A stretch of 64,000 nt of DNA from AP-15 sp035503615 (GTDB lineage: Bacteria > Pseudomonadota > Alphaproteobacteria > ATCC43930 > CGMCC-115725), in the NCBI GenBank assembly GCA_035503615.1, contig DATJTI010000017.1:1-64000 (forward strand), read 5' to 3'. Below, piece by piece: positions 45,579-54,161 of the stretch; the stretch's first letter is position 1, and every line of letters begins with the position of its first letter. A program made the position numbers and the translations under genes. The notes under the pieces were generated by a model. That model did not search any database and had not been told where the DNA came from. It was given only the letters and a program-made list of their open reading frames with translations.

Positions 45579-46593
45579 CTTGACGGGGGTCGTCCACCTC
45601 GCCACCGGCCAATCGGTCACCGTGGCGGGGATCGCGACCGCAAGCGCGCTCGTCTCTGCCGTGGCGACCCGATCGCTGATCCCGATCCTGGCGCGCCGCG
45701 GCGTGCTCGATCATCCGAACGAGCGGTCCTCTCATGTCGTCGCGACACCGCGCGGGGGCGGGATTGCGCCGGTCGGCACGATCCTCCTTGCCTGGCTGGC
45801 GCTCGGCCTCTGCGGCTGGGTGTCGTCGGCGATCGCGGCGATCCTTTGCGCTACGGTGCTGCTGGCGATCGTGTGCTGGCTCGACGATCTCGGTGACCTG
45901 AGCCCGGCCTTGCGCCTTGTGGCACAGGCCGCTGCGGTGGCGCTTGGCCTCTGGGCCTTGCCGCAGCATGCGCTGCTGGGGCACCTCGGCCCGGCCGCCA
46001 CCTGCGCCGCCCTTGGCCTGTTATGGCTGTGGTGGATCAACCTTTTTAATTTCATGGATGGGATCGATGGGCTTGCCGGCAGCGAGGCGGCGCTGATCGG
46101 CGGCGGGCTTCTGGTGCTTGCGGCACTCGGCCGCGGGGTCGATCCCGCCGCCGCGGCACTCGCCGCGGCACTGTGCGGCGCGGCATTGGGCTTTTTGTGC
46201 TGGAACTGGTCGCCGGCACGGGTTTTTCTCGGCGATGTCGGAAGTGCGCCGATCGGCTATCTGACCGGCTTTCTGCTGATCGCGGCCATCATGCGTGGCC
46301 ACTGGATGGCCGCCCTGATCCTGCCGCTCTATTTTCTCGCCGATGCGACGATCACCCTCGGCCGGCGCCTGCTGCACGGCGAAAAGGTGTGGCAGGCGCA
46401 TCGCCAGCATTATTACCAGCAAGCGGTGCGTGGCGGTCTCGGGCACGCCGCCGTGGTCGGTCGGGTGATCGCCGTCGGCCTGCTGCTGATCGGCTGCGGC
46501 TGGGCGGCGGAGAATGGCTGGGGCTGGGGCGGCCTCGTCATCGCGGCGGCTGCGGTGGCGGCGCTGCTGGCATCGCTCGCACATGGCCGGTAG
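45556..46593 (+). CDS. WecA/MraY-family glycosyl-4 sugar-phosphate transferase
   Basis: A 345-residue polytopic protein with about ten membrane helices. Key acidic motifs are present: the DDLGDL segment, NLFNFMDGIDGLAGSE and FLGDVGSAPIGYL, then a C-terminal histidine-rich AHRQHYYQQAV loop typical of the WecA branch. It transfers a sugar-1-phosphate to undecaprenyl phosphate to start a surface glycan. The GTG start at 45556 lies within the heparinase gene, implying coupling. The mature MraY role is unlikely because no cell-wall cluster is nearby. Confidence 0.88.
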   Translation: MSLPPPASLTGVVHLATGQSVTVAGIATASALVSAVATRSLIPILARRGVLDHPNERSSHVVATPRGGGIAPVGTILLAWLALGLCGWVSSAIAAILCATVLLAIVCWLDDLGDLSPALRLVAQAAAVALGLWALPQHALLGHLGPAATCAALGLLWLWWINLFNFMDGIDGLAGSEAALIGGGLLVLAALGRGVDPAAAALAAALCGAALGFLCWNWSPARVFLGDVGSAPIGYLTGFLLIAAIMRGHWMAALILPLYFLADATITLGRRLLHGEKVWQAHRQHYYQQAVRGGLGHAAVVGRVIAVGLLLIGCGWAAENGWGWGGLVIAAAAVAALLASLAHGR

Positions 46594-46644
46594 CCCAGCC
46601 CAGGCAGGCTTGCCCCGGCTGCCGTCCAATCCTATACCCGGCCG

Positions 46645-48255
46645 ATGCTGAGTTCGCCGCCGATCCGCCGTGCGCTGCTCTCGGTCAGCGACAAGACCGG
46701 GATCGTCGATTTTGCCGCTGCCCTGGCCCGGCGCGGCATCGAGCTGATCTCGACCGGAGGCACGGCGCAGGCGCTCGCGGCGGCGGGGCTGGCGGTCCGC
46801 GAGGTGGCGAGCGTCACCGGCATGCCGGAGCTGCTCGACGGTCGGGTCAAGACCTTGCATCCGGCGATTCATGGCGGTCTCTTGGCGCGCCGCGACCGGG
46901 CCGGCCATCTCGCCGAACTGGCGCGGCACGGTTTGGCGCCGATCGATCTGTTAGCCTGCAATCTCTACCCGTTCGCGCTGACCGTCGCGGCGGGTGCGGA
47001 TCGCGAGGCAGCGATCGAGAACATCGACATCGGTGGCGTGGCACTGCTGCGGGCCGCCGCTAAGAATCATGATGCCGTCATCGCGGTCTGCGACCCTGCG
47101 GACTACCCCGCGGTGCTGGCGGAGATCGAAACCGGCAGCGGCGCGACGACGGTCGGCCTGCGCCGCCGTCTTGCCGCCAAGGCCTATGCGGCGACCGCGG
47201 CTTACGATGCGGCGATCGCAGGGTGGCTGGCGCGCGAGATCGGCGAAGCCCGGCCCGAGACGGCTTGGCCCGAGACGGGTTGGCCCGAGACGGCGGTCCT
47301 CGCCGGTCGTCTGGTGCGGCCCTTGCGCTATGGCGAGAACCCGCACCAGCGGGGTGCGATCTATCGCAGCGACGAAGCGCGGCCCGGGGTTGCGACCGCG
47401 CGGCAGCTGCAGGGCCGCGAGCTGTCCTACACCAATTATGCGGATGCCGATGCGGCCTTCGAACTGGTCGCCGAACTCGCAGCGCCGGCGGTGGCAATCG
47501 TCAAGCACGCCAGTCCCTGCGGTGTGGCGACCGGCGCCAGCCTGCGCGAGGCTTGGGACAGGGCCTATGCCTGCGACCCGCAAAGCGCGTTCGGCGGGGT
47601 CGTGGCGCTCAACCGGCCGCTCGATCTCGCCACCGCCGAGGCGATCGGCAGCCGCTTTGTCGAGCTGGTGATCGCTCCGCAGGCGCAAGCCGCGGCGGCG
47701 GCCGTGCTCGCCCGCAGGGCGGCGCTGCGGCTCCTGGTGACCGGCGGCATGCCCGATCCGGCGGCGCCGGGCCTCCAATTTCGCTCGGTGGCGGGCGGCA
47801 TCCTGATGCAAGAGCGCGACGCTCGGCTCCTGGCGCCGGACGATTTGCGCATCGTCACAAAACGCGCTCCGAGCCCGGCCGAGATCGCCGATCTCTTATT
47901 CGCCGATACGGTCGCCAAGCACGTCAAGTCGAACGCGATCGTGTTTGTCCGCGACGGTGCCACGGTCGGCATCGGCGGGGGCCAGCCGAGCCGCGTCGAC
48001 AGCGTCAGGATCGCCGCCGCGCGGGCCGCTGAAACCGGCCGCGCCGCCGGGCTGCCGCAGTCTCCGACCCAGGGCTCGGTGCTTGCCTCGGATGCGTTCT
48101 TCCCGTTTGCCGACGGGCTCGATGCGGCGATCGCTGCCGGGGTCGTCGCGGTGATCCAGCCGGGCGGCTCGGTGCGCGACGCCGAAATCATCGCCGCCGC
48201 CGATGCCGCGGGGCTCGCGATGGTGTTCAGCGGCACGCGCCGTTTTCGGCATTGA
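46645..48255 (+). CDS. purH: Bifunctional AICAR transformylase / IMP cyclohydrolase
   Basis: A 536-residue PurH performing the last two steps of IMP synthesis. The N-terminal cyclohydrolase (MGS-like) domain shows ALLSVSDKTGIVDFAAAL, ELISTGGTAQAL and VKTLHPAIHGGLLARR. The transformylase domain has LRYGENPHQ, the catalytic-lysine segment AIVKHASPCGVA, and ends IQPGGSVRDAEIIAAAD with FSGTRRFRH. A 15-bp repeat encodes PETAW-PETGW-PETA at residues 204-217, exactly at the linker between domains. Start 46645 has no strong ribosome site but matches the family start. Confidence 0.97.
   Translation: MLSSPPIRRALLSVSDKTGIVDFAAALARRGIELISTGGTAQALAAAGLAVREVASVTGMPELLDGRVKTLHPAIHGGLLARRDRAGHLAELARHGLAPIDLLACNLYPFALTVAAGADREAAIENIDIGGVALLRAAAKNHDAVIAVCDPADYPAVLAEIETGSGATTVGLRRRLAAKAYAATAAYDAAIAGWLAREIGEARPETAWPETGWPETAVLAGRLVRPLRYGENPHQRGAIYRSDEARPGVATARQLQGRELSYTNYADADAAFELVAELAAPAVAIVKHASPCGVATGASLREAWDRAYACDPQSAFGGVVALNRPLDLATAEAIGSRFVELVIAPQAQAAAAAVLARRAALRLLVTGGMPDPAAPGLQFRSVAGGILMQERDARLLAPDDLRIVTKRAPSPAEIADLLFADTVAKHVKSNAIVFVRDGATVGIGGGQPSRVDSVRIAAARAAETGRAAGLPQSPTQGSVLASDAFFPFADGLDAAIAAGVVAVIQPGGSVRDAEIIAAADAAGLAMVFSGTRRFRH
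47254..47295 (+). repeat. purH: 15-bp in-frame minisatellite in the purH linker
   Basis: Two full units and one partial unit of CCCGAGACGGSTTGG (47254, 47269, 47284) encode PETAW-PETGW-PETA. The unit is five codons and lies between the two catalytic domains, where length change should be tolerated. Confidence 0.93.
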
Positions 48256-48312
48256 CCGCGGCCGGGCCTCGCCGCTTTAGGAAAAACTCATTCTTACTGA
48301 CCCTTAGGAGGA

Positions 48313-48363
48313 ATGGCCGTGGTGATTCAGCTGGCGTATGGTGGGCTGAGAGGCGGCCGATGA
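48313..48363 (+). other. Possible 16-codon leader ORF with strong ribosome site
   Basis: TAGGAGG stands just before an ATG at 48313 that opens MAVVIQLAYGGLRGGR and a stop at 48361-48363. That stop overlaps (ATGATC context) a second tiny frame, 48360-48383 (MISGRKG), which ends 14 bp before the receiver-domain gene. The best Shine-Dalgarno in this gap therefore serves short frames rather than the annotated gene. Could be leader peptides coupling translation, or chance. Confidence 0.35.
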
Positions 48364-48397
48364 TCTCGGGTCGGAAGGGTTGACAGGCGGCGCGGCG

Positions 48398-48757
48398 ATG
48401 CCGGTCGATTCGGCGCAGCAGACGATCCTGGTGGTCGAGGACGATCCCGACGTCCGCGACTATGCGAGCCGGGTGCTTGAGGATTGCGGCTATACCGTGC
48501 TGACTGCCGCGGATGGCGCGGCCGCGCTGTCGATGCTGCGCGATGGAAGGCGGATCGACGTGCTCTTTACCGATATCGTGATGCCGGGCATCGATGGGAT
48601 CGAAGTCGCGCGGCGCGCGGTCGAGCAGGTGCCCGGGCTCAAGGTGCTGTTCGCTTCCGGCTACACCGCCGGGTTCGGGCCGGTGCAGCACCTGTTGAAA
48701 AAGCCGTACCGGCCGGGCCAGCTGGCCAACGAAATCGCCGCGGCGCTGAACGAGTAG
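48398..48757 (+). CDS. Single-domain response regulator (CheY-like receiver)
   Basis: A 119-residue stand-alone receiver: acidic pair in VVEDDPDV, phospho-acceptor Asp in VLFTDIVMPGIDGIE, Thr/Ser position in FASGYTAGF and conserved Lys in LLKKPYRP. The sequence YTAGFGPVQHLLKKPYRPGQLANEI is like the receiver modules of alphaproteobacterial hybrid kinases. No output domain. ATG 48398 has an AGGCGG site. No kinase gene is adjacent, so it is an orphan phosphoacceptor. Confidence 0.9.
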   Translation: MPVDSAQQTILVVEDDPDVRDYASRVLEDCGYTVLTAADGAAALSMLRDGRRIDVLFTDIVMPGIDGIEVARRAVEQVPGLKVLFASGYTAGFGPVQHLLKKPYRPGQLANEIAAALNE

Positions 48758-48802
48758 CGCGAGCGGCGGCGCGGCTCGCAGAACGATTCCGGCGCGCTCT
48801 AT

Positions 48803-50218
48803 TCACACGACCCGGATGTTCTTGAACTGCCATGGATCGTCGCGGTCGAGATCCTCGGCGAACAGGGTTTCGCGGCCGGCGAGCGGGGTCCAGTCGCCAT
48901 AGGCGCCGACGATCTCGCCCAGATAGGGGCGCGCGATGTCGAGCACCCGGCGGAAATCGAGATCCTCGGGCTCGACGATCCCGGCGCGCGGATGTTCGAG
49001 AGCCCACACAAGGCCGCCCAGCACCGCCGCCGTCACCTGCAGAGAGGTGGCGTTGTTATGCGGTGCAACCCGCCGCGCCTCCTCGATGGTCAGCCGTGAG
49101 CCGAACCAGTAGACCCCCTTGGGCGACCCCATCAGGAGCACGCCGAGTTCGTCGACACCCTCGGTGATCTCGTCCATCAACAAGCGCTTACGCGCTTGCA
49201 GCTGCCAGTTCTTGCCGGCGAATTCGTGCAGGCTCAGTACCGCGTTGTCGCACGGATGGTAGGCGTAATGGCAGGTCGGGCGGTAAAGCGCCGCGTCGTC
49301 CTCGATCACGGTCAGGAAATCGGCGATCGAGATCGATTCGCCATGGGTAATCAGGAACCCGTGATAGGGCCCTTCGAGCGGAGTCCAGCTGCGCACCCGG
49401 GTGGCCGCACCGGGCCGGTTCAGATAGATCGCCGCACCGTTGCCGGTTTCGTGGCGGTTGCCATCGCGGGGGAATTGCCGTTCATGCGTTCCCCAGCCCA
49501 GTTCGGCCGGCTGCGAGCCCTCGCTGACAAACCCGTCGATCGACCAGGTGTTGACGAATTCGCCCGGTGCCTTGGGGATCGAGGCGACCTGGGTGTCGCG
49601 TTCGGCGATATGGATGACCTTGATGCCGAGACGGCGGGCGAGGCCGGCCCACCCGGCGCGACTGTCGGGAACCTCGCCGGCGCAGCCGGCCGCCCGGGCC
49701 AGGTCGATCAGTGCCTGCTTGACGAAATGCGAGACGAGGCCGGGATTGGCGCCATGCGTTACCACCGCGGTCGGGCCGGTCGGAAAACGGCGGCGCAACG
49801 CCAGCGCGCTTTCCCGCAGCGCGTAGTTCGAGCGTGCCGAGGGCGACAGGTTCGGGTCGGTGTAACCACCCGGCCACGGCTCGATGCAGGTGTCGAGATA
49901 GAGTGCGCCCCGCTCCTGGCACAATTCGATCAGCGCGGTGCTCGACACGTCCACCGACAGGTTGACCAGGAAGTCGCCGGCGGCGATGCGGGGCAGCAGC
50001 AAGTCGCGGTAATTGTCGCGGGTCAGTGCCGTCGCGTCGAAGCCGACCCCGTATTCTGCAGCCACCTCGCGGCCACGCGGCTCGGCCGTCAGGATCGAAA
50101 TCCGCTCGGGCTCGATCGCGACATGGCGCCGCAGCAGCGGCAGGACGCCCTGGCCGATGCTGCCAAAGCCGATGATCACGAGACGGCCACTGAAACGGGC
50201 GTGCATGGTATCGGACAT
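48803..50218 (-). CDS. hss: Homospermidine synthase
   Basis: A 471-residue NAD-dependent enzyme that makes homospermidine from putrescine. The Rossmann motif IIGFGSIGQG is at residues 15-24; LDTCIEPWPGGYTDP, VTHGANPGLVSHFVKQAL, the ERDTQVA segment and PHNNATSLQVTAAVLGGLVWALEHP match characterised bacterial Hss proteins. Polyamine synthesis of this type is common in alphaproteobacteria. Start 50218 (MSDTMHARF) or 50206 are both possible; neither has a strong ribosome site. It converges with the receiver gene. Confidence 0.95.
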   Translation of the reverse strand: MSDTMHARFSGRLVIIGFGSIGQGVLPLLRRHVAIEPERISILTAEPRGREVAAEYGVGFDATALTRDNYRDLLLPRIAAGDFLVNLSVDVSSTALIELCQERGALYLDTCIEPWPGGYTDPNLSPSARSNYALRESALALRRRFPTGPTAVVTHGANPGLVSHFVKQALIDLARAAGCAGEVPDSRAGWAGLARRLGIKVIHIAERDTQVASIPKAPGEFVNTWSIDGFVSEGSQPAELGWGTHERQFPRDGNRHETGNGAAIYLNRPGAATRVRSWTPLEGPYHGFLITHGESISIADFLTVIEDDAALYRPTCHYAYHPCDNAVLSLHEFAGKNWQLQARKRLLMDEITEGVDELGVLLMGSPKGVYWFGSRLTIEEARRVAPHNNATSLQVTAAVLGGLVWALEHPRAGIVEPEDLDFRRVLDIARPYLGEIVGAYGDWTPLAGRETLFAEDLDRDDPWQFKNIRVV

Positions 50219-50351
50219 GATGGTCGCGTGAGATCGGCGGGGCCGAACCCCTACGGTCGCACGGGCGCGTTGTCAAGCCGGGCTGGGCAGGCGAACTGCA
50301 GACCCCAACCCGCCGGCCTAGGCCCGCGATGTCGGGTGCGACCGTCGCTCG

Positions 50352-51134
50352 CTATTGTGCGACCCAGCCGCCATCGATCGACAGCGCGGCGCCGGTGATC
50401 GTTTTCGCTGCCGCACCGCATAGGAACACCGCCAGTGCTCCGATTTCGTCGGGTGTGGTGAAGTCGAGCAGCGGCTGCTTCTCGCGCAACAGGTTCTCGC
50501 GCGCCGTCTCGACCGCGATGCCCTCGGCCGCGGCGCGTGCTTTGATCTGCGCCTCAACCAGCGGGGTCAGCACCCAGCCGGGGCAGATCGCATTGCAGGT
50601 GATGCCGTGATTGGCGTTCTCGATCGCCACCACCTTGGTCAGGCCGACGAGCCCGTGCTTGGTGGTGACATAGGCCGCTTTTTCGCCGCTCGCGACGAGG
50701 CCGTGCGCCGAGGCTATGTTGATGATGCGACCCCATCGATGCGCCAGCATATGCGGCAGCGCGGCCTTGATTGCGTGAAACGCGGCGCTGAGGTTGACCG
50801 CGATCACCGCGTCCCAGCGGTCCTCGGGGAACTCGGTGAGCTTGGCCACGTGCTGGATGCCGGCGTTGTTGACGAGGATGTCGACGCTGCCGAAGCGGTC
50901 AGCGGTTTGGCGGACGAGATGGCGGATCTCGGCCGGCTTCGCCATGTCCGCGGGGTGATAGTCGACCGCGATGCGATGTTCTGTGGCGAGTCCGGCGCGC
51001 AGTCTTTCGACCTCGTCCGGATCGCCGAAGCCGTTCAGCATCAGGTTGCAGCCTTGGGCGGCGAGCGCGCCGGCGATGCCGCGCCCGATCCCGCTGGTCG
51101 AGCCGGTCACAATCGCGATTTTACCTTTTAGCAT
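50352..51134 (-). CDS. bdhA: 3-hydroxybutyrate dehydrogenase
   Basis: A 260-residue SDR-family D-3-hydroxybutyrate dehydrogenase. TGSTSGIGRGIA at 10-21, NNAGIQHVA, the YVTTK active-site pair, CNAICPGWVLTPLVEAQI and the C-terminal GAALSIDGGWVAQ match the BdhA family closely. It interconverts 3-hydroxybutyrate and acetoacetate, typically during use of polyhydroxybutyrate. ATG 51134 has a GAGGAG site. Confidence 0.93.
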   Translation of the reverse strand: MLKGKIAIVTGSTSGIGRGIAGALAAQGCNLMLNGFGDPDEVERLRAGLATEHRIAVDYHPADMAKPAEIRHLVRQTADRFGSVDILVNNAGIQHVAKLTEFPEDRWDAVIAVNLSAAFHAIKAALPHMLAHRWGRIINIASAHGLVASGEKAAYVTTKHGLVGLTKVVAIENANHGITCNAICPGWVLTPLVEAQIKARAAAEGIAVETARENLLREKQPLLDFTTPDEIGALAVFLCGAAAKTITGAALSIDGGWVAQ

Positions 51135-51353
51135 GGGTTTGCTCCTCATATCGGCTGCCGGGCGAACATTGCCTCGCTGCCGTCGTATCACAGCGTTGCG
51201 GCGCTGCGGCAAATCGGTCCAACGGCCGGAGCGCCGAAACGGGATGATTCGCGCCGGCAGCCATGCCATATGCCGCTGCGGACTTGTCCGGCCTGCACGT
51301 CCGGCGACGAGCGAAGTGCGGCAGGATTTTGGTGAGGAGGACCTTCGTCCGAC

Positions 51354-52229
51354 ATGTCAGTCATCCGGGGCCGATCGATACCGGATCATCGCAGCCCGGT
51401 GCGGCGTCCCGCGGCCGCGGGCTCGCATCGGCCGGTGCTCAGGATCGCCACCTACAATATCCATGGCTGCGTCGGGGTCGATCGCCGTTACGAGCCCGAG
51501 CGGATCGCCGCGGTGCTGCGCGAGATCGACGCCGACGTGACCTGTCTGCAAGAGGTCGGCACACGTCGCGCCACGGCTCCGCACGAGGATCAGGCGACCT
51601 ATCTGGCCGAGGCGACCGGCCGGCGGCTGATCCTCGGCGGCGGGCCGCGCGGCCGGCGCGGGCGGTTCGCCAACGCCATCCTGACCCGGTTCCCGGTCGT
51701 TTCCGCCCGCGCGATCGATCTCGCAGTATGGGTTTACGAGCCGCGCGCGGCACTCGATGTCGAACTGATGATCGGCGGGCGGACGCTGCGCGTGGTGGCC
51801 ACACATTTCGGGCTTCATGCCGGCGAGCGTAGATGGCAGGCCGACCGCCTGATCGCCGCGCTGCGGGAACCGTCTGCCGCCGGCCGGAAAGCGGCCGATG
51901 CGGTGCTGCTGGTCGGCGATTTGAACGAGTGGCGCGGGCGCAGCGGCGGCATCCGCGCGCTCGATCGCTGTCTTGGGCCGAGTGCCGCACCGCGCACCTT
52001 CCCGTCCTGGATGCCGGTGCTGCCGCTCGACCGGATTTATGCCGACGGTCCGGCAGTGCTGCGTGACGTGCATGTCTATCGCTCGCCGCAGGCTCGGCTG
52101 GCGTCCGATCATCTGCCGCTGATCGGCAGCCTGTGGTGGACCGAGCATGCGGCCGACCGGCGCGCGCCGCCGCTCTTTCCTTACGGCAATCCGGCAGGTG
52201 CCGGTCTCGGCGCGATCGCCACCGGCTGA
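51354..52229 (+). CDS. Endonuclease/exonuclease/phosphatase (EEP) family protein
   Basis: A 291-residue EEP-fold hydrolase: RIATYNIHGCVG carries the Asn, CLQEVG the metal-binding Glu, VVATHFGLHA the catalytic histidine, GDLNEWRG the Asp/Asn pair and LASDHLPLIG the final Asp-His. Family members cut phosphodiesters or phosphates in nucleic acids or lipids. A 30-residue low-complexity N-terminus precedes the domain. TGAGGAGGA precedes ATG 51354. Substrate unknown. Confidence 0.87.
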   Translation: MSVIRGRSIPDHRSPVRRPAAAGSHRPVLRIATYNIHGCVGVDRRYEPERIAAVLREIDADVTCLQEVGTRRATAPHEDQATYLAEATGRRLILGGGPRGRRGRFANAILTRFPVVSARAIDLAVWVYEPRAALDVELMIGGRTLRVVATHFGLHAGERRWQADRLIAALREPSAAGRKAADAVLLVGDLNEWRGRSGGIRALDRCLGPSAAPRTFPSWMPVLPLDRIYADGPAVLRDVHVYRSPQARLASDHLPLIGSLWWTEHAADRRAPPLFPYGNPAGAGLGAIATG

Positions 52230-52270
52230 GCCGGGCAGGTCCGAGTGGCGTCCGCATGGCTTTCGGGGCG

Positions 52271-52312
52271 GCGCTGGCCCGGATGGCGCTGGCCCGGGTG
52301 GCGCTGGCCGGT
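52271..52312 (+). repeat. 15-bp x 3 minisatellite
   Basis: Units of GCGCTGGCCCGGRTG start at 52271, 52286 and 52301 in the gap between the EEP gene and the small hypothetical gene. Copies 1 and 2 differ at one base. Confidence 0.92.
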
Positions 52313-52362
52313 GGTTGCGAGGCGCTGTTGCACCGCGGCCGGCGCGGCGTTAATCAGGGGCC

Positions 52363-52713
52363 ATGCTTGCCAAGCGAAACCCGCTCAATCTCAATTCCCT
52401 GCAGTTGAAGACGCTGACCCTGCTGCAGGAGCTGGCGCGCCTCCCGGATTATTCGCGAGCCGGTGACGAGCCCGGCAGCGTCGAACTGCTGCGCCTGCCC
52501 CAGCCGCATGGCGATCATTTTCACGTGGGCGAGGCGGTGGTGGCGTCGCGCGATGCAAGCGGGCTGCGCAATCCGTCGGTCTGGGCGGCGCTCGAGCGCA
52601 AGGGACTGATCCGGTCGTCGGGGTCCGCGCCGGCCACTGCGATCATGACCCCGGCCGGGCTCGACTATGACACCGGGCTGCGCGCCGCGATCCTTCATTC
52701 GTCCGGCCACTGA
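52363..52713 (+). CDS. Conserved hypothetical protein
   Basis: A 116-residue soluble protein I recognise only as an alphaproteobacterial hypothetical. It opens MLAKRNPLNLNSLQLKTLTLL and continues with a helix, then a histidine-rich stretch (PHGDHFHVGEAVVASRD) and a winged-helix-like C-terminus (NPSVWAALERKGLIRS). DNA binding is possible but unproved. Its stop codon lies inside the first unit of the 17-bp repeat at 52703. Confidence 0.75.
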   Translation: MLAKRNPLNLNSLQLKTLTLLQELARLPDYSRAGDEPGSVELLRLPQPHGDHFHVGEAVVASRDASGLRNPSVWAALERKGLIRSSGSAPATAIMTPAGLDYDTGLRAAILHSSGH

Positions 52714-52755
52714 CACCCCCCGGCCACTGACGCCCCCGGCCGCCGACACCTCCCG
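52703..52755 (+). repeat. 17-bp x 3 minisatellite over a stop codon
   Basis: Units CCGGCCACTGACACCCC, CCGGCCACTGACGCCCC and a diverged third copy begin at 52703, 52720 and about 52737. The first unit contains the TGA stop of the upstream gene (52711-52713), so the repeat multiplies the stop region. Confidence 0.9.
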
Positions 52756-52778
52756 GGGCAACGGCAGGAGACCGGGGC

Positions 52779-53651
52779 TCACCAGCGCAAGCGGCTGGCG
52801 ATCGCGACCGGGGCATAGCCGCCGGCGGCCAAGGCCGCTTCGACGGCAGCCGGGTCCGGCTCCGCGATATCGGTCATGCCCAGCTCGTGCGCATGGATGC
52901 CGCCGGCAATGAACAGGCTGTCGAGCCGTGCTGCCGCGGCCCCGGCGATATCGGTGCGCAGGCTGTCGCCGACGGCAAGGATGCGTGAGCGGTCGGCGAT
53001 CCCGAGCAGGCTGAGGCAGCTGTCATAGACCGAAGGGTAGGGCTTGCCGTGCCAGCGCACCCGGCCGCCCTGATCTTCATACCATTGTGCCAGCGCACCG
53101 GCGCACAGCGCCAGGCGTGCGCCGTGCATGACCACGAGATCGGGATTGGCGCAGACCATCGGCAGGTTCCGGGCCAACGCCCGGCGCAGCAGCGGCGCGT
53201 AGTCCCCGATCGTATCGTCCCAGCCGGCCGGCCCGGTATTGAGGATGAAGTCCGCCTCTTCGGCGGTATCGACCCAGTCGAGCTCGAGGCCATCGCGGAT
53301 TTCGAGGTCGCGGTCCGAGCAGATGTGCAGGCAGCGCCGTCCCAGTGCGGCGTAGAACGGGTCGTCCCGGCGGTGCAGATATTGCCAGGCTTCCTCGCCC
53401 GACGACATCACCTGATGATAGGTCCCGGCCGGCACCCCGATCTGGGCGATTCGCCGCACCACGTCATCGGCCCGGCGCGGCGCGTTCGACAGCAACGCTA
53501 CCCGCTTTCCGGCTGCGATCAGCGCATTGAGGCAGTTGATCGCGCCAGGCAACGGTGCGACGCCGTCATGGATCACTCCCCACAGATCGAGAATGTATCC
53601 GTCGTAACGCGCCGCCACTGCGGCGATTCCGGAAATCGATGGTACCGTCAT
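52779..53651 (-). CDS. HAD-superfamily hydrolase (TIGR01459 type)
   Basis: A 290-residue HAD phosphatase of the NagD-like class with a C2 cap. The nucleophile motif appears as ILDLWGVIHDG, the Thr/Ser motif as ALLSNAPRR, the Lys as RWHGKPYPSVYD and the acidic motif as AVGDSLRTDIAGAAAARLDS. Such proteins dephosphorylate sugar phosphates or nucleotides; specificity unknown. ATG 53651 gives the family-like start; the longer 53699 start would read through the 12-bp repeat upstream. Confidence 0.9.
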   Translation of the reverse strand: MTVPSISGIAAVAARYDGYILDLWGVIHDGVAPLPGAINCLNALIAAGKRVALLSNAPRRADDVVRRIAQIGVPAGTYHQVMSSGEEAWQYLHRRDDPFYAALGRRCLHICSDRDLEIRDGLELDWVDTAEEADFILNTGPAGWDDTIGDYAPLLRRALARNLPMVCANPDLVVMHGARLALCAGALAQWYEDQGGRVRWHGKPYPSVYDSCLSLLGIADRSRILAVGDSLRTDIAGAAAARLDSLFIAGGIHAHELGMTDIAEPDPAAVEAALAAGGYAPVAIASRLRW

Positions 53652-53684
53652 CGGGGCAGGCTCGGTGATTGGTGGGATCGTGGT

Positions 53685-53708
53685 CAAGCCTCGTTTCAAG
53701 CCTCGTTT
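53685..53708 (+). repeat. 12-bp x 2 perfect direct repeat
   Basis: CAAGCCTCGTTT occurs twice in tandem (53685-53696, 53697-53708), upstream of the HAD gene start on the minus strand. Confidence 0.9.
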
Positions 53709-53861
53709 AGGGTGCGGTACAATGCGTGCTGCCGCGACCCCGAGGCTCCGGTCGCTGCGCTGCCCTGATGCGTTTTACCGACCGTTACAAGATGTTGCGG
53801 AGCATGAGGACGCTCGGTCCGTTTGAGTCGGCGGCGCGCAAATTGGCATCGGCGAGGAGCG

Positions 53862-54161
53862 ATGATGAAGCCCGACCTCTATATCAGCCCGCTGATCGAG
53901 CGCGGTGGCAAATTCAGCTACCGGACGTTCTCGGTTGGTGAGGGAACCCGGAACTCGTTTCGCTACCCGCTCCTGGAGCAGGCCCGGCACGATCGCCGCG
54001 CGATGATCGCCGAAATCCGGCAGGACCCGTGCCGCGAAGTCCACAGCTGCGAGACCATGGCCGAATTCGAGCGGCTGACCGCTGCCGCCCGCGCCGGCAG
54101 GAACCCTGTCGAGGAGGAACGACCGAGCGGAGGGGACGCGCCCAGGCTTCGGGCGAATTAG
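53862..54161 (+). CDS. Small hypothetical protein
   Basis: A 99-residue protein without recognised family. GAGGAG lies directly before tandem ATGs at 53862 and 53865, opening MMKPDLYISPLIERGGKFSY. It has a two-strand start, a central arginine-rich segment (LLEQARHDRRAMIAEIRQD) and a Pro/Arg tail. The stop overlaps the converging pyrD stop by 4 bp. The strong ribosome site and non-low-complexity translation support it as real. Confidence 0.65.
   Translation: MMKPDLYISPLIERGGKFSYRTFSVGEGTRNSFRYPLLEQARHDRRAMIAEIRQDPCREVHSCETMAEFERLTAAARAGRNPVEEERPSGGDAPRLRAN

Noticed and set aside
48803..50218. Saccharopine dehydrogenase for the gene at 48803
   Set aside because: Shares the Rossmann fold, but the motif set and length match homospermidine synthase.
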